Assembly: GCA_963971425.1 (NCBI GenBank)
Contig: OZ020521.1
Location: forward strand, 11,549,519-11,613,518
Direction: 5' to 3'
DNA: 64,000 nucleotides
DNA from: Bryoerythrophyllum caledonicum
Lineage: Eukaryota; Streptophyta; Bryopsida; Pottiales; Pottiaceae
Shown one piece after another: positions 46,201 through 57,441 of the stretch. The translations under genes were made by a program, and so were the position numbers. The stretch's first letter is position 1. Each line of letters begins with the position of its first letter. The notes under the pieces were generated by a model. That model searched no databases and was not told the DNA's origin. It was given only the letters and a program-made list of their open reading frames with translations.

Positions 46201-47355
46201 TCTTGAGCAGCAATGAGCTCCCGCTTCACAAAAAAATCAAACGAAAAAGTACAAGTTAATTTCAATAAGACATATAAGAACTTATCATACATAAATACAG
46301 GCACACAATATTGCATATAGTTCATATACCCAGACACTATAAATACATTAAACATACCTCATAGAGTAACTTCAAGAATGAATCGATGGTCATATGGTAC
46401 CACTTTTTAGTCCCCTTCCTAGCTCACTCCGCAACACTAGCTTCGTGATCCTCTTCACTAATCAGCCCCTTGAGTTGATCAAAGTCCAACAACCGGAAAT
46501 GTTGAACTCTTTTCACATCATGAGACAATTGTTGTGTCACATGGTCGGAGTCTTTGTGCCTGAGCATAGATGTACAATAGCTTCAATTGAAATAGAAAAT
46601 ATCCATGAAAATACATGCTGAAGGAATGAAAAGAAGTGAAAAAATTAAATAAATAAATGGACTCACTTGTTCCAGTGTGTCATGGCGTTAAGTAGAATAT
46701 GGCGGTTTCCCATGGTGGGCTCTAATAAAACTGCCCGCACATGAATGTGAAAGGCACAATCATTTCGATGCATGGAGGATATGACATCCATCCATGCAAG
46801 GTGCCGGTGATTTCCATCCTACACAAAGAAATAGCGATCAGAGAGGCATTGTAACTCTGGCCTACTCTCAATCATAGCTTCGAACTTTTTGTCCTCTGCC
46901 CTCCAAAGGTCTGACCACCCCTCACGCTCTTGTGGCAAAACTTTCCGTTCGACCATGGAAAAGTCCTTCAACGCAACATAGAAACAAGCAGACCCCGGGC
47001 GGTAGCCTTTGACAAACTCGCTCTTGAGCTTCTCAATGTCTGGCTTGACTCGAATACGCACTTTCGTCATTGGCAACATTCGGCAGAGTGGGATGTGCAA
47101 CTCCCCTACAGACGGAAAATGTGACTTCTGGAGCACATCGTAGGAAGTCCCACGGATTGACTTCCTCAATGAAAGCTCTGTAGTATCCAAACCGGGATCT
47201 ACACCAATCGCCGGTACCACTTGAGGAACCACTTGAAGGACTAAATTCGAAGCCTGAAGAGGAAAGCCCAACCCTTCAACAGCCGTCACTGCGTCCACAT
47301 GGGGACTCTCCAAGCCCATAGATGGTGTGTCCTTCTCTCCTTGCGGTGAAGCCAT
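43281..47355 (-). pseudogene. E2 accessory protein: ParB-like domain plus permuted DNA-methyltransferase-like domain
   Basis: Inferred exons: 47355-46667, 46559-46358, 46223-46014, 45919 to about 45695, about 45609-43973, 43886-43670 and 43590-43281; most junctions are GT-AG and keep frame, for about 1160 codons. Exon 1 contains LHIPLCRML, DIEKLKSEFVKGY and DGNHRHLAW, resembling the ParB/sulfiredoxin fold. Exon 5 has a long charged helix (EKAKERAIQKAAKIAARDAE), then a C-terminal block with DEIVMDLTASTG that continues across the splice as TSIKACKALKRH and LEADKDLV. This is the order of motif I and what follows in permuted N6/N4 amino-methyltransferases. The catalytic DPPY is absent; FDVPEDLP may be its remnant. 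The tail is acidic. Single in-frame stops occur in exons 1 (46819-46821) and 2. ParB-methyltransferase fusions are known from phages and bacterial mobile elements. DNA binding is inferred; activity is doubtful. Confidence 0.6.
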
Positions 47356-47934
47356 CTAAGCACAAGCATTGTCAATTTTCATGAGTATCTACTATGAAGT
47401 ACAAGTTCAATTCACGAGTGATTAGTATTCAACATGAATAATTGGTACAAATACTAGAATTTAATTCTCTTAGTTAAGTCTCTTAGAAAACAACATTCGT
47501 CCAGACATACACCAGAAATAATGAGGTCCAGAGCAACTCATAACAAAACAAGCCACTGATTCTAGACGAGGTCCATGTCACCAGCATAAAAACAACAACA
47601 TTGAACTGTGGATTAGCTAGAATTTCAGAGTCACCAAATAAAACTATGATAACATGACTCCAGTATGAGTTAGTAAAAACACATGAATCGAGGGGAGCTC
47701 TGCAGCGAATCGCAAAGTACAGACTCACCCTTTGAACTCACAATCAAAGCAATCCGGTCCGAATTTATGAGTCCATAACAAGTCAAGCATGAATAAAACA
47801 AAGAGTAACAGAAAGGCCAGAATAACAAGAATTATACAACACTTCGAATGAATCCAGAATAGTTCCATAAAGATCATAATTATAGCAATAAAGCAGTTCA
47901 ATGTCGCGAAAAAAAATACAATACTCAGTCTTCA

Positions 47935-50420
47935 ATGTGTCCCTTGGATCCAAGGGACTCACAGATACGTCTTGAAAATTTTCTAACTCGCGGATAATCT
48001 GGAATCCAGCATGATAGAATACAAGAGTCACCCAAATTAAACAAACTTAAACTCAATCCTACATGTGTCCCTCGGATCCGAGGGACCTTCGGCACTCTGA
48101 TGATTTACTTATATTTCGAGCCCCACCATGAATCCGAAGACACTGCACAATATTACTAAGTACATAATTCGGCATACTATCTCACGACATAGTATTCATA
48201 CACTCACAGCTCCTTGCTATTAACGAATTAAGCTAATATGTCCAGGGTCACAATAATCAAACTATGAATATGATTACATAGTCTATTGTAGAATGAACAT
48301 ATATTCAGCTATGATATGTGAATAGCTTAAACATGTTTAGAGTCAGAAAAAATTATGTACCTCGCATGAATCCTGCTTCACATGAATCCAGTGAAACTTT
48401 CAACTCATGGCACATCAAATTCGAGCATGCATGATGAGCGCAGCTACATAAAAAAAATCACATTACTAAGGCTAACATGTATCCCTCGGATCCGAGGGAC
48501 TCTTTGGTCTGTCTTGTTTGGTGTATCAAATCTTAACAAAGCTTAATTGCTGATTAAGTTCACAAGCAAAAAAAGAACATAAACATGAAATTGTCTGGAC
48601 TTCAGCATGCATATATAATTGAATCACTCAAATCCAGAGTCACGAAATCTCAACATGCATATGAATTCGAGCCACCAGTTCATAACTGACCAATAAATAA
48701 GCCCAAATAAGTCTATCGTCACAAATGGGATAGAGTACATTAGAATATAAACGTCACTAGAAACCAGCGAGCGTCCATTTAGAAGTAGGAATTTTGAAGG
48801 CATTATAGTTACAGTCTCATGAATAAGAACACTAAATTGACCCCAGAATTCATTCCTCGGATCCGAGGAACCTAAAAATATTTCCCGAGGAAAATTTGAC
48901 TCGAGCAAGTTCGGGAATACTGTATTCAATCAGTTCTAAGGCATCACAAAGAAAAACACAGAACTCAGCCAACCAGGTGTCCCTCGGATCCGAGGGACTC
49001 CCCGTCCATTCTCGAATTTTTTTTAATCTCGCGTTTACGTCAGAATTTTGCATGCTCGAAGATTTGAGTCCCCTTGTATACTACCAAAAAGTCAGCTCCC
49101 AATTAAAATTGCGACTCTATTCTCAACTACTTACTGATCTCGCACCAGCCTCAATTCAACAAAAATATTGTGAAGAAACACCAAATCCTTTCAATATGCA
49201 CAATAGTATACTAAGGAATCACGATTCCAGCACGCGTGTGGAGTCAAGGACTGAAGAGCCTCATTAAGACCAAAGTCATCAAACAATTTCATGGATATAA
49301 GTTCAGAGTCACTAAAATTTATCAAAAAACAAACACAAACTACATTTCCCAATATGTCCCTCGGATCCGAGGGACTCTCAGAACTATCTCCATTTATTTC
49401 TTATATTTGCCTTAGCAGGAACTGATCATGATATATGTCTTGAGGCACTCAAAATACAAACACAAAACTCAGCACTCACAATGTCCCTCGGATCCGAGGG
49501 ACTCATATTTCTATCTCGATTAGTTTCTTACTTGCTCGTAAGCTGAAACAGTTCATGATATGAGTTAAGAGCCACTAATCATACAAACAAAATACTCAGC
49601 ACTCTATGTGTCCCTCGGATCCGAGGGACTCTCTACTCTATCTCAATAATTTTCTAACTGGCGCCTATGCTGGAATTGTTCATGTTAGTTAACAAGAGCC
49701 ACTACAAATGCAAACACAAAACTCAGCACTCTATGTGTCCCTCGGATCCGAGGGTCTCTCATCTCTATCTCACTTACTTTCATACTTGCACCTAAGCTTG
49801 AAAAGTTCATGTCATTAGTTTAAGGACACTAAATTTACGAACACAAAACTTAGCACTCTTTGTGTCCCTCGGATCCGAAGGACTCTCATCTCTATCTCAC
49901 TTAGTTCCTCTCTTGCACCAAAGCTAGAATAGTTCATGTAATAAGTTGAGAGCTCCTTAAAGTACAAACACAAAACTCAGTCATCTATGTGTCCCTTGGA
50001 TCCGAGGGACTCTTATTTCTATCTTGATTCTATTTATTCTTGGACCAAAGCAGAAAAGTTTATGTTATATAATAGGAGCCACTCGAAATACAAACACAAA
50101 ACTCAGAACAATATGTGTCCCTCGGATCCGAGGGACTCTCATTTCTATCTTGATTATATTCATTCTTGGACTAAAGCAGGAAAAGTTTATGTAATATTAC
50201 AAGAGCCACTTGAAATACAAACACAAAACTCAAAACGATATGTGTCCCTCGGATCCGAGGGACTCTCAACTCAATTTCGATTCATTTTTTACTTGAGCAA
50301 AAGATGGAATGTTTTTTCACTTGCGCAAAAGCTCGAACAGTTTCTGTAATGTGAAGCGAGCCTCTAAATAAACAATCACGGAAGTCAGACCTCCATGTGT
50401 ACCTCGGTTCTGAGGAACCT
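47935..50420. repeat. E2 palindromic array, 14 copies, 127-bp register
   Basis: The repeat centre is the perfect 20-bp palindrome GTCCCTCGGATCCGAGGGAC. GGATCC (or a variant) starts at 47946, 48074, 48488, 48859, 48986, 49363, 49490, 49617, 49744, 49871, 49998, 50124, 50251 and 50406. From 49363 to 50251 the spacing is 126-127 bp at every step, and earlier gaps are near one or three units. Outside the palindrome the unit is less conserved (ACAAACACAAAACTCAGCAC before it, ACTCTCATTTCTATCT after it). It lies in the 5' region of the ParB/methyltransferase-like gene. Confidence 0.95.
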
Positions 50421-51069
50421 TCGGCAGTACCTCCATCTTTCACAGAATCTTGCCTCACAATAAAACCAACATGAAAGAAAATTCGATGTACTCTTATAAT
50501 CTTCTATAACTATGTCCTGATTCAATCAGGTGCCACACTGTTGATTAACGAACTGTTCCTTGCTTTGATTGAGTTAATTAGTTACTCGATGTCTAGAGTT
50601 TACATATTCTTATCATGCAAATGAATACATCATCCAAGTCGTGTATGAACTTAAATTCAGCATCTAAAAATTCACATGATTACATCATTTTAAACAGGAT
50701 CGATATCATATTCAGCATCCATTAGTAGAGAGTCAAATATAGTATTGAGTCCGAATTTATCTATACTAAACATATAAGGCTCATAAATGAACATGTATTC
50801 AGCATCTTCTCAAACACAGAAATCCATCATCAAGAAAATATGGAACATGAATTCAGCATGAAGAAAGAGAGAGTCACTTAATGGACTGTGATACTTAGGA
50901 ATATTATGTTCACACTAATCCCGGGTGGATCCAGAATGACTGCGTGAAACTGCTGATAATTAGTTCACATTTAATGATACACAAGATGGACTCAATCATT
51001 TGCCCTAAAACTCTTGGAAGCTTTAGACATCGAGTAGAAAATTTGTCATCAACTACGTCTTCACTGAAC

Positions 51070-52624
51070 ACGAGTTTTGGGTTGAATGAACTTACCACGA
51101 GTGCTGTGCGGTTCTTGACGAGCTCTCTATCTTCGGCACAGCTTCCCGTGAACGCTTCTGCGACCTGGTCCTTTGCGCCGCTAACGTGATTCCGAAATAT
51201 GCAAAGAGGACAGGATTTCATACAAATTTAAACTCATTGCTTCACCATCTCCGAAATAGAATCTAGGTAAACCTATTTGAAGCTATTGGTATAATTGGAC
51301 TAGGGTTTAGTGCTTACGAATTGCCGTAATGGGTGTTGGGGTACAAGCTCAGAACTAGGGTTTTGACAAATTGACTTTGTACATTACAGGTGATGAACTT
51401 CAGAACTTCACTTGAGAAAGAAGTAACGATACGCCCTATAGTCGCAAACATACCTGCCTGAATCTCGTCACCAGCTCTTCATCGTCCAAGGTTTGTCCAC
51501 TTCCTTCCCCATGCGCGCTACCTGCTACCTGAAAGGATGGGCACGACATTATCATGATGAGGAAGAAACCTTGGAACTGCTCATCCAACCAAAAGATGGA
51601 GGACTACTCGAATCAGATATGCCACGGCCGACACAGATGCTCAGCATATACATCCTCACCAAGACAGTACTTCGGCAAGCACACAAAACGTAAAGATAAA
51701 TTGGATAATTCCGACCTAAATGATGAGACTGTCGGTTAAGTTTGCCTTCGAAACAGGAAGGGCTCGTGCACGAGCAAGAAGACCAGAAAGTGATCTCACT
51801 AGGCTTCGAGAGATGAGCTTCACTTGTGTGAAAAGAGGATCCTGATGACCTAGAGCTTTTGCATATTGAATTCGACAATCTAAAGGAACAATAAATATTA
51901 GGATATATATACATTTATGTCTTGAACCATATCGCACAATACAATTGTTGCATTAGTGATATAATAAAACCATGGTTACGTGAGATAATATTTAAGCAAT
52001 CTGATGATATCTTACCTGTGTCGTTTGGGCCCTTTCCTCCCCTAACAGAATCGACCCACTTTCCCCCGCGCTACCTCGATCGGTCCTTGTTCGAATAGTG
52101 GTGGCCCTAATCGAGGATCTATTCCTTTGCCTCGTGGATCGAGATGAATTTACTCGGCTCCTTGGCTCCATACTCGAGTCCATGCTTTGACATTCATTGT
52201 CGTCAACAGCACCGTTTGCACCCTTACCCCCATGCATCGAACTTACGGACGCAATAGGTCCCGTGAAATCACTCGTCATGATAACTTGAATTGACCCTTC
52301 TTCCCTCCTCTCTCTACGCTGCTGCATGAAGTAGCTTGGCGACTACACATTACGAGTGTAAATATGACAATCACAAAATTGCAATACAGAAAACTAATAG
52401 GAATATAAATATGAGACACTTACTCCGACAGGACAGTGCTTCGCCTCTTCAGCTTGCAGAATACTTGACAACTTTCTAAATCGCACGGGCCCCTCTGTTG
52501 ACACTTCCTTACGACTGTCCTCAGAAATCAAGGCGTTGTGTTGTTGTCGCTGCGCCCGTGACCTCCTCTGCTTAGGATTTGAGTAGTGCGTTGATCTTCT
52601 CTTCCCGCCACCCTTGCTTGTCAT
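51070..52624 (-). CDS. Small basic protein of E2, unknown function
   Basis: Two exons are well supported: 52624-52424 (starts MTSKGGGKRRSTHYSNPKQR, donor GTAAGT) and 52321-52016 (Ser/Arg-rich, for example RSTRQRNRSSIRATTIRTR, donor GTAAGA), joined in frame. A third likely exon is 51528-51454 (GSGQTLDDEELVTRFRQ between AG and GTATGT), and a fourth lies about 51180-51110 (KDQVAEAFTG). The links after exon 2 are uncertain, since an exon near 51849-51720 does not fit the phase cleanly. The basic, Ser-rich N-terminus suggests a nuclear or DNA-binding protein. It starts about 600 bp from the transposase and is read in the opposite direction, so the two may share a promoter. No family is recognised. 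Confidence 0.45.
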
Positions 52625-53224
52625 CCTCTAGAAGTCGACCTGGCTGAAGATTGGCCATTTTCACACGAGTATGGCTGCTATGAAGAGGGTAATAAGTGGT
52701 TGAACCTCATCGAAACCTGCTGTTAGAAATTTCTAATCCAAGCAGTTGACAACGGGATGGCTCATGATCTCTATCTATTTTATCAGTTGTTGTCAGCCTT
52801 AGTTTGAATTTCAAAATCAAAGTTAGTTGAGGCAATTGTATCTCTATTATTTGCTTTTGCAGTCACAAGCATTGCACTTAACTGGGTTTATTAATTGTAT
52901 TTTTTGAATAACGACAACACCGGGTATAAATGATCTTTTTGCTACTTTGGTGGCATACTTGATACAACTAATACTTATCTATTTGTAAATTGCTGACACT
53001 GATCATGACATCTAGATTGGTTTCTACTTTGTCGTACTAAATTCAAATCTGTCAGATTGTGTGCAAGTCGTACTAGTAGTCTATGATTGCATTATTCTGC
53101 CGTAATGGAGAAATTCCGTGCTTTCTATTTCTGTAAGTACGCATAGTATTTAACACTCTTTCAATTAATTGTCCTTCATCTTTCAGAGTCGTTCTAACTT
53201 TGTTGTTGTTGAATCTGTGTGCTA
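52625..53224. promoter_or_regulatory. Divergent intergenic region of E2
   Basis: These 600 bp separate the starts of the small basic-protein gene (-) and the transposase (+) and must hold both promoters. No palindrome copies are present. TATA-like AT runs are frequent, and none stands out. Confidence 0.4.
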
Positions 53225-56200
53225 ATGGCGTCCCTCACATCTCACTACGGCGGTGTTCCGCTTGTCATGTCCCTAGGTGATGATGGCACTATAAATGTCT
53301 CTGAGGCAGTGCTATGTATTCGCTTTGGTCTTAGGATTGGAATAGTTCATGTCGAACAGGAGATATTTGATATTTCGGGTAGACTTCAGTATTCCGTATA
53401 CCATGTTAAATTCCGCGACGAGGATGGATTTGCGTGGAATCTAAGTCGTGGTTCATTCAAGGTGTATGGTGTATCAGATGCTCAAATGTCTACGCATGCC
53501 TCTTGTCCCGTCGCGACTTCCACGTCCCAATCAGGTGATACAGTACTCTTGCCCGGTCTAAGTAGACAATCTAAGCCAAGCATACAATTTCTTAGTGACA
53601 CTGATGATGACGATGACTCTAATGGAAACTTGGGAGAGTCATCGTTTCCCTCCAAGTCACAAGACACAGACCATCAGCCTGTGTCAATTCCAGTTGCAAG
53701 TAGACCCCAGATGTCCCCTGTTGTTTCCTCTGGGAAGCCTCCTGTCCATCCACTGTCCAAGGGTATCAAAAGTATCATTCCTTTCCTCCGCCAGACTGGT
53801 ACTAGGAAGGGGTCTCGCTCTGAGTTGTCACGCGCTGATTTTGATAGTTTTAAAATTTCACGTGTAAAATATCTACCTCCTCAATACAATGGAGATATGA
53901 TATTTGAACTACCACCTCTTCCAGAAGGTCTCCCATCTCAATTCGGTGGGGGTCTCGACGGAATGAGCAAACAGTACGATGGTCATATGTGGTGCAGGAC
54001 AATCACGACCAACATCATGAACGACTTCGGACTCACGTACCGAAAATCAACATGCACTGGACATCTTCAATGCCCCAACGTCAGTTGTGACTATAGATGC
54101 AGGAACGAGGGTCGCACGAATCAAACTGAGTGGACCGGACTTGCCATCTCCCCGTTCCCTGTGAATGGCGCACCATCGGGGAAATCTACTTTAACTTGTA
54201 AAGTATGCCAAACCCCTCCTATTTGTTTGGCGCTTTGTGATGCACGTATTTATTATGTGACCTCTCCCGACTCAGAGCGCACCCGAGTTGCCATTCATCT
54301 TGGACATCATCATCATCCGATTTCAATGGATGTTGACAAAACTGCGATGGACTTGATGCATGATTGCGTCGCAAAGGAAGTACAGCGCACAACGAAGGCT
54401 ACTAATTTTGCAATCATCATGGCTGCAAGTAAGAGTTACCTCTCCGATTACTTGATCCGTCACGGATCCGGATCATTAAACCTTGAAGGAGCATCTATGG
54501 ATGCTATCCTTGACCAGTTCGAGACACTATCGTCTCCAAACATCCGGAATCTAGTATCGTCATGCAAACGCTTCTACAGTGGAGGGAAGGGAGTTATGGA
54601 CAATATCATAGATTTGAAAGAGTCGTCCAAGTTTGTGTTCATCCACGAAAACAAGTTCCCCGGCCAATCCACAGGTAAGGTATTTGTTTTTAAAATGTCT
54701 GTCGATCGGCCTGGTAGTGGTGTTGACCTTGTCAGACGGATGCAACCTGGTGGAGACCTCCAAGACTGTTGGTTGATGTTTGATCATGTCAAACGGGTCA
54801 AAGACTGGACAACTATGGCATGTCACGTGTACGACAACAAATATTGTAGAGTCATGACAATAGCCATGTGTGATATGCAATCGGAGGATGCCGAAGCGCA
54901 ACAGCTTTTCTGGGAGAACCTGAATGATACAATGAAGAAGCACGAAGTAGAAGACATGAACTTCAAAGGGTTTATGGCTGACAGTGCAGGTGCAAATTGG
55001 CATGCTGTACGGAGGGTGTATGGCAATGGCGACAAAGACGTGCTTATGGAAAACAGAGAGCGGACTTGTTTATTTCATTGGACAAAGTGCCTTCATCGAG
55101 CCACCACCAAGAGTATTCTCCCTGCCTTTCAAGATCAACACATTGCACTATGCAAGATATGGAAGAATGCCAAATCTCAGGAAGAGGCTGAAGCTCAATA
55201 CAACGTGATTCGAGGGTGGTGGGTGTCGTCTGGCGCGACTACAGACAGCGGGCGTCGTGCCCTTGAAGACTGGATGGCGTTTTGGCACTTTCGTTATAGA
55301 CAATGGGGTGGCGATATGCAGCTTGTAAGTCTTTGTTTTTTGACTTTTGGATTATCATATTAATTAGCATATCTATGATTAATATCTTAAACTACATATT
55401 GGCATGCCTTTGTAGGACCTCACGCTTGACGAAAGAGCTGACATGCCATCCTGCAATCTTGCGGAGACTGTCCACAATCGTTGGCTCCAACAATCCGGGA
55501 ACACGATGACCTGTTTATACGCAGCTACAGTGGACGACCTCATCCGCGCTTTTATGCAAATCACTACTTATCGAGCTTGGTTAAAGGGAGGCACATCAGG
55601 TAAAGGACCAGACAAAGGTATGCTTCAATTGCGATCTGCACAACGTTCCGGTGATCCTAGACTCATAGCAGAAGCTGTCAAGAGTTTTCCAGGGGCGGAA
55701 GACTTATTGACAGGAACTGGCGGACTTGAAGGAGCTGAGATCTTTGGATCTACTAAGCGTAAGCTTGACATGCCACCTGGATCCAGTAACAACTCTCACC
55801 GGTCCGATACTGTAAACTACTCTATTCCACGGGATGGAAGAAGGGTGACTCGTGCGCGGATCGAAGAGGCGTTAAGTGGACAAGATTCCGGAGTTCGACA
55901 CATAACATTTGTGTTAGAATCAGAGTGCAATCCGTCAAAGTGGCACATTGCCCGCCTTCCGAAGAACTCTAAAAGGCAATGCCAAGCATTGCAAGGTGGG
56001 ACTGCTGAGAAGTGTAGTGCAAAAGTAGGGCGTGGGATCTATGGAACTCCAGCCCCAACGTATATTGGTAGGAGAAAGGAATTGAGATCACCACGAAGTA
56101 TCACTGTTGAATTTTGGTTTTGCACTGATGATCTTGGTCGGTGTGTGAAGGGATCAAAGAAATACAATGTGGTTGATTGGCCAGTGATTCCAATGACGTG

Positions 56201-56783
56201 GCCGGTGAAGCTGGGCACTAATTTGACAATGCAAGAGATTTTGTCGCTGGAGGAAGCAGGTTTTCAGTTGGAGCAACGTGGTACACTATCGCCCCGAAGA
56301 CAATTTCAAGTGTCTTTGAACATGCCTCTTCCGGGTTCTCACTTCCCTATTCCAGAGAATCATGATTCTTATCATACCTTCCGGAACGGTCTAAAGATTC
56401 GCAGGACCAATGAAGAGCCTTCCGTTCAGCAGAGAAACAAGTGGTCGAGCGCTGCTCTCATGAACCAGTGCTATGTTTCAAATGTCACTGCAATACCTTA
56501 TCCGGGATTTGGATGCGTTATCACTCTTGAAACGGAGAAGGAGAAGTCGTATTGCGTGACCATCACGGACTACCCCGCATGTACATGCCCTGATTTTTTG
56601 AAGATGTCAACAGAGGCGTTGGGAAAGAAGGGGCAATGGAAATATTGTAAGCATGTGTACTACATCTTACGGTACTTGTGTAAAATGGACTACAAAAAGG
56701 ACTTGTTTATGCATGCACCAAGCTACAACTTCAATGAAGTTATACGCATACTAGAGCTTGCTAATATTGCAGAACTCGCATGA
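53225..56783 (+). CDS. MULE-type transposase with WRKY/GCM1-like and SWIM zinc fingers
   Basis: Two exons, 53225-55324 and 55416-56783 (GTAAGT donor, TTTGTAG acceptor), give 1155 residues with no internal stop. After an Asp/Ser-rich linker, a zinc-finger region at about residues 275-370 has CTGHLQCPNVSC, NQTEWTG and HLGHHHHP, like the WRKY-GCM1 fingers of MULE transposases. The MULE catalytic core follows. The first acidic candidate is the Asp in WLMFDHVKR (about 515), then DMQSED, and the second is in FMADSAGANW (about 583). CLFHW (about 615) is a family-typical C/H motif. A SWIM finger ends the protein: CTCPDF at about 1090 and CKHVYY at about 1110. Architecture and length fit MULE-like transposases of plants. 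ATG 53225 is the first in frame after a non-ATG stretch. It should cut and join the E2 ends. Confidence 0.85.
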
Positions 56784-57411
56784 TGATGTGCGTCACGGCT
56801 AAACTTTTAGTAGTCTAGACAAGGTCTAGATAGCAGATGTGGTGATCTTTTTCCCACTACTTGACTATAGGTATTAGTTAATCAATTTTTTTTTTTTCCC
56901 TAACTTACAACGGAAGTGTTCTGTGAGAAACTTTCGTCAGTTCCCTAGATAGAGGCAGCATTTTACAACGTTGATTTGAATCCTAAACCTTTCTATTTGG
57001 AGAAGTTGGATAGCTCTCACCATCACCCGGTAGTTAAAAGTTTTCATAGAGTGTTGTTATTTCTATATAAACATATTATGTTACTGCTTCAAGAAAAAAA
57101 TTATCTTACTTCAGATCTATTACTCTAGCACTTCATGAAGAAGCTTTTGTTTTATGAATTGCCACCCTAAACCAAAGCACAAATGTCATTCTCGAAAAAA
57201 AATAAAAATAAAAGAATAAAATTCTTTGACATGCGTAAAACATGGAAAAAAACATTCAATCGTCAATGTATCCACGGCTGTAGGGTACTTTCTTAATTTA
57301 GAAATTTTATTGACATTTAATGTCAAACTTCATAGTTGTACTACTAATTTCCCGAAAAATCCCCATTTTTTCTAAAAAAACAGCATTTTTTTTTGTGTTC
57401 TCAATATTTTT
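56784..57411. other. E2 right subterminal non-coding region
   Basis: AT-rich, with T- and A-runs and no frame of note. The transposase terminator must lie here, but no signal stands out. Confidence 0.45.
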
Positions 57412-57441
57412 TCTGCTCACTGCTCACCGCTCACCGCTCAC
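57412..57441 (-). repeat. E2 right terminal inverted repeat
   Basis: Reverse-complemented it reads GTGAGCG, GTGAGCG, GTGAGCA, GTGAGCA, then GA, mirroring the left end with three changes. Confidence 0.75.

Larger units (their letters stand above)
42095..57441. mobile_element. E2: 15.3-kb MULE-type transposon with accessory genes
   Basis: It is bounded by inverted repeats made of tandem 7-bp units: left GTGAGCGGTGAGCGGCGAGC, right (reverse-complemented) GTGAGCGGTGAGCGGTGAGC. Inside, in order, are a ParB/methyltransferase-like gene (43281-47355, -), a palindromic 127-bp array (47935-50420), a small basic-protein gene (about 51070-52624, -) and a complete MULE-type transposase (53225-56783, +). 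The flanks (GCTATCTT on the left, CCATAACA on the right) give no clear target-site duplication. This leaves the exact ends uncertain by a few bases, or means the duplication has decayed. The uninterrupted transposase frame suggests it is relatively young. Confidence 0.7.

Noticed and set aside
37044-47355. Methyltransferase-like genes as parts of DIRS retroelements, which also encode a methylase domain
   Set aside because: No reverse transcriptase, RNase H or tyrosine recombinase is seen, and a MULE transposase shares the terminal repeats instead.
47935-50420. CRISPR-like array (regular repeats with spacers)
   Set aside because: The intervals between palindromes are related to each other, there are no cas genes, and the context is plant nuclear DNA; a transposon-linked satellite fits better.
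54560-55003. Minus-strand frame of 147 codons within the transposase gene
   Set aside because: It is an antisense shadow of a well-supported transposase exon.
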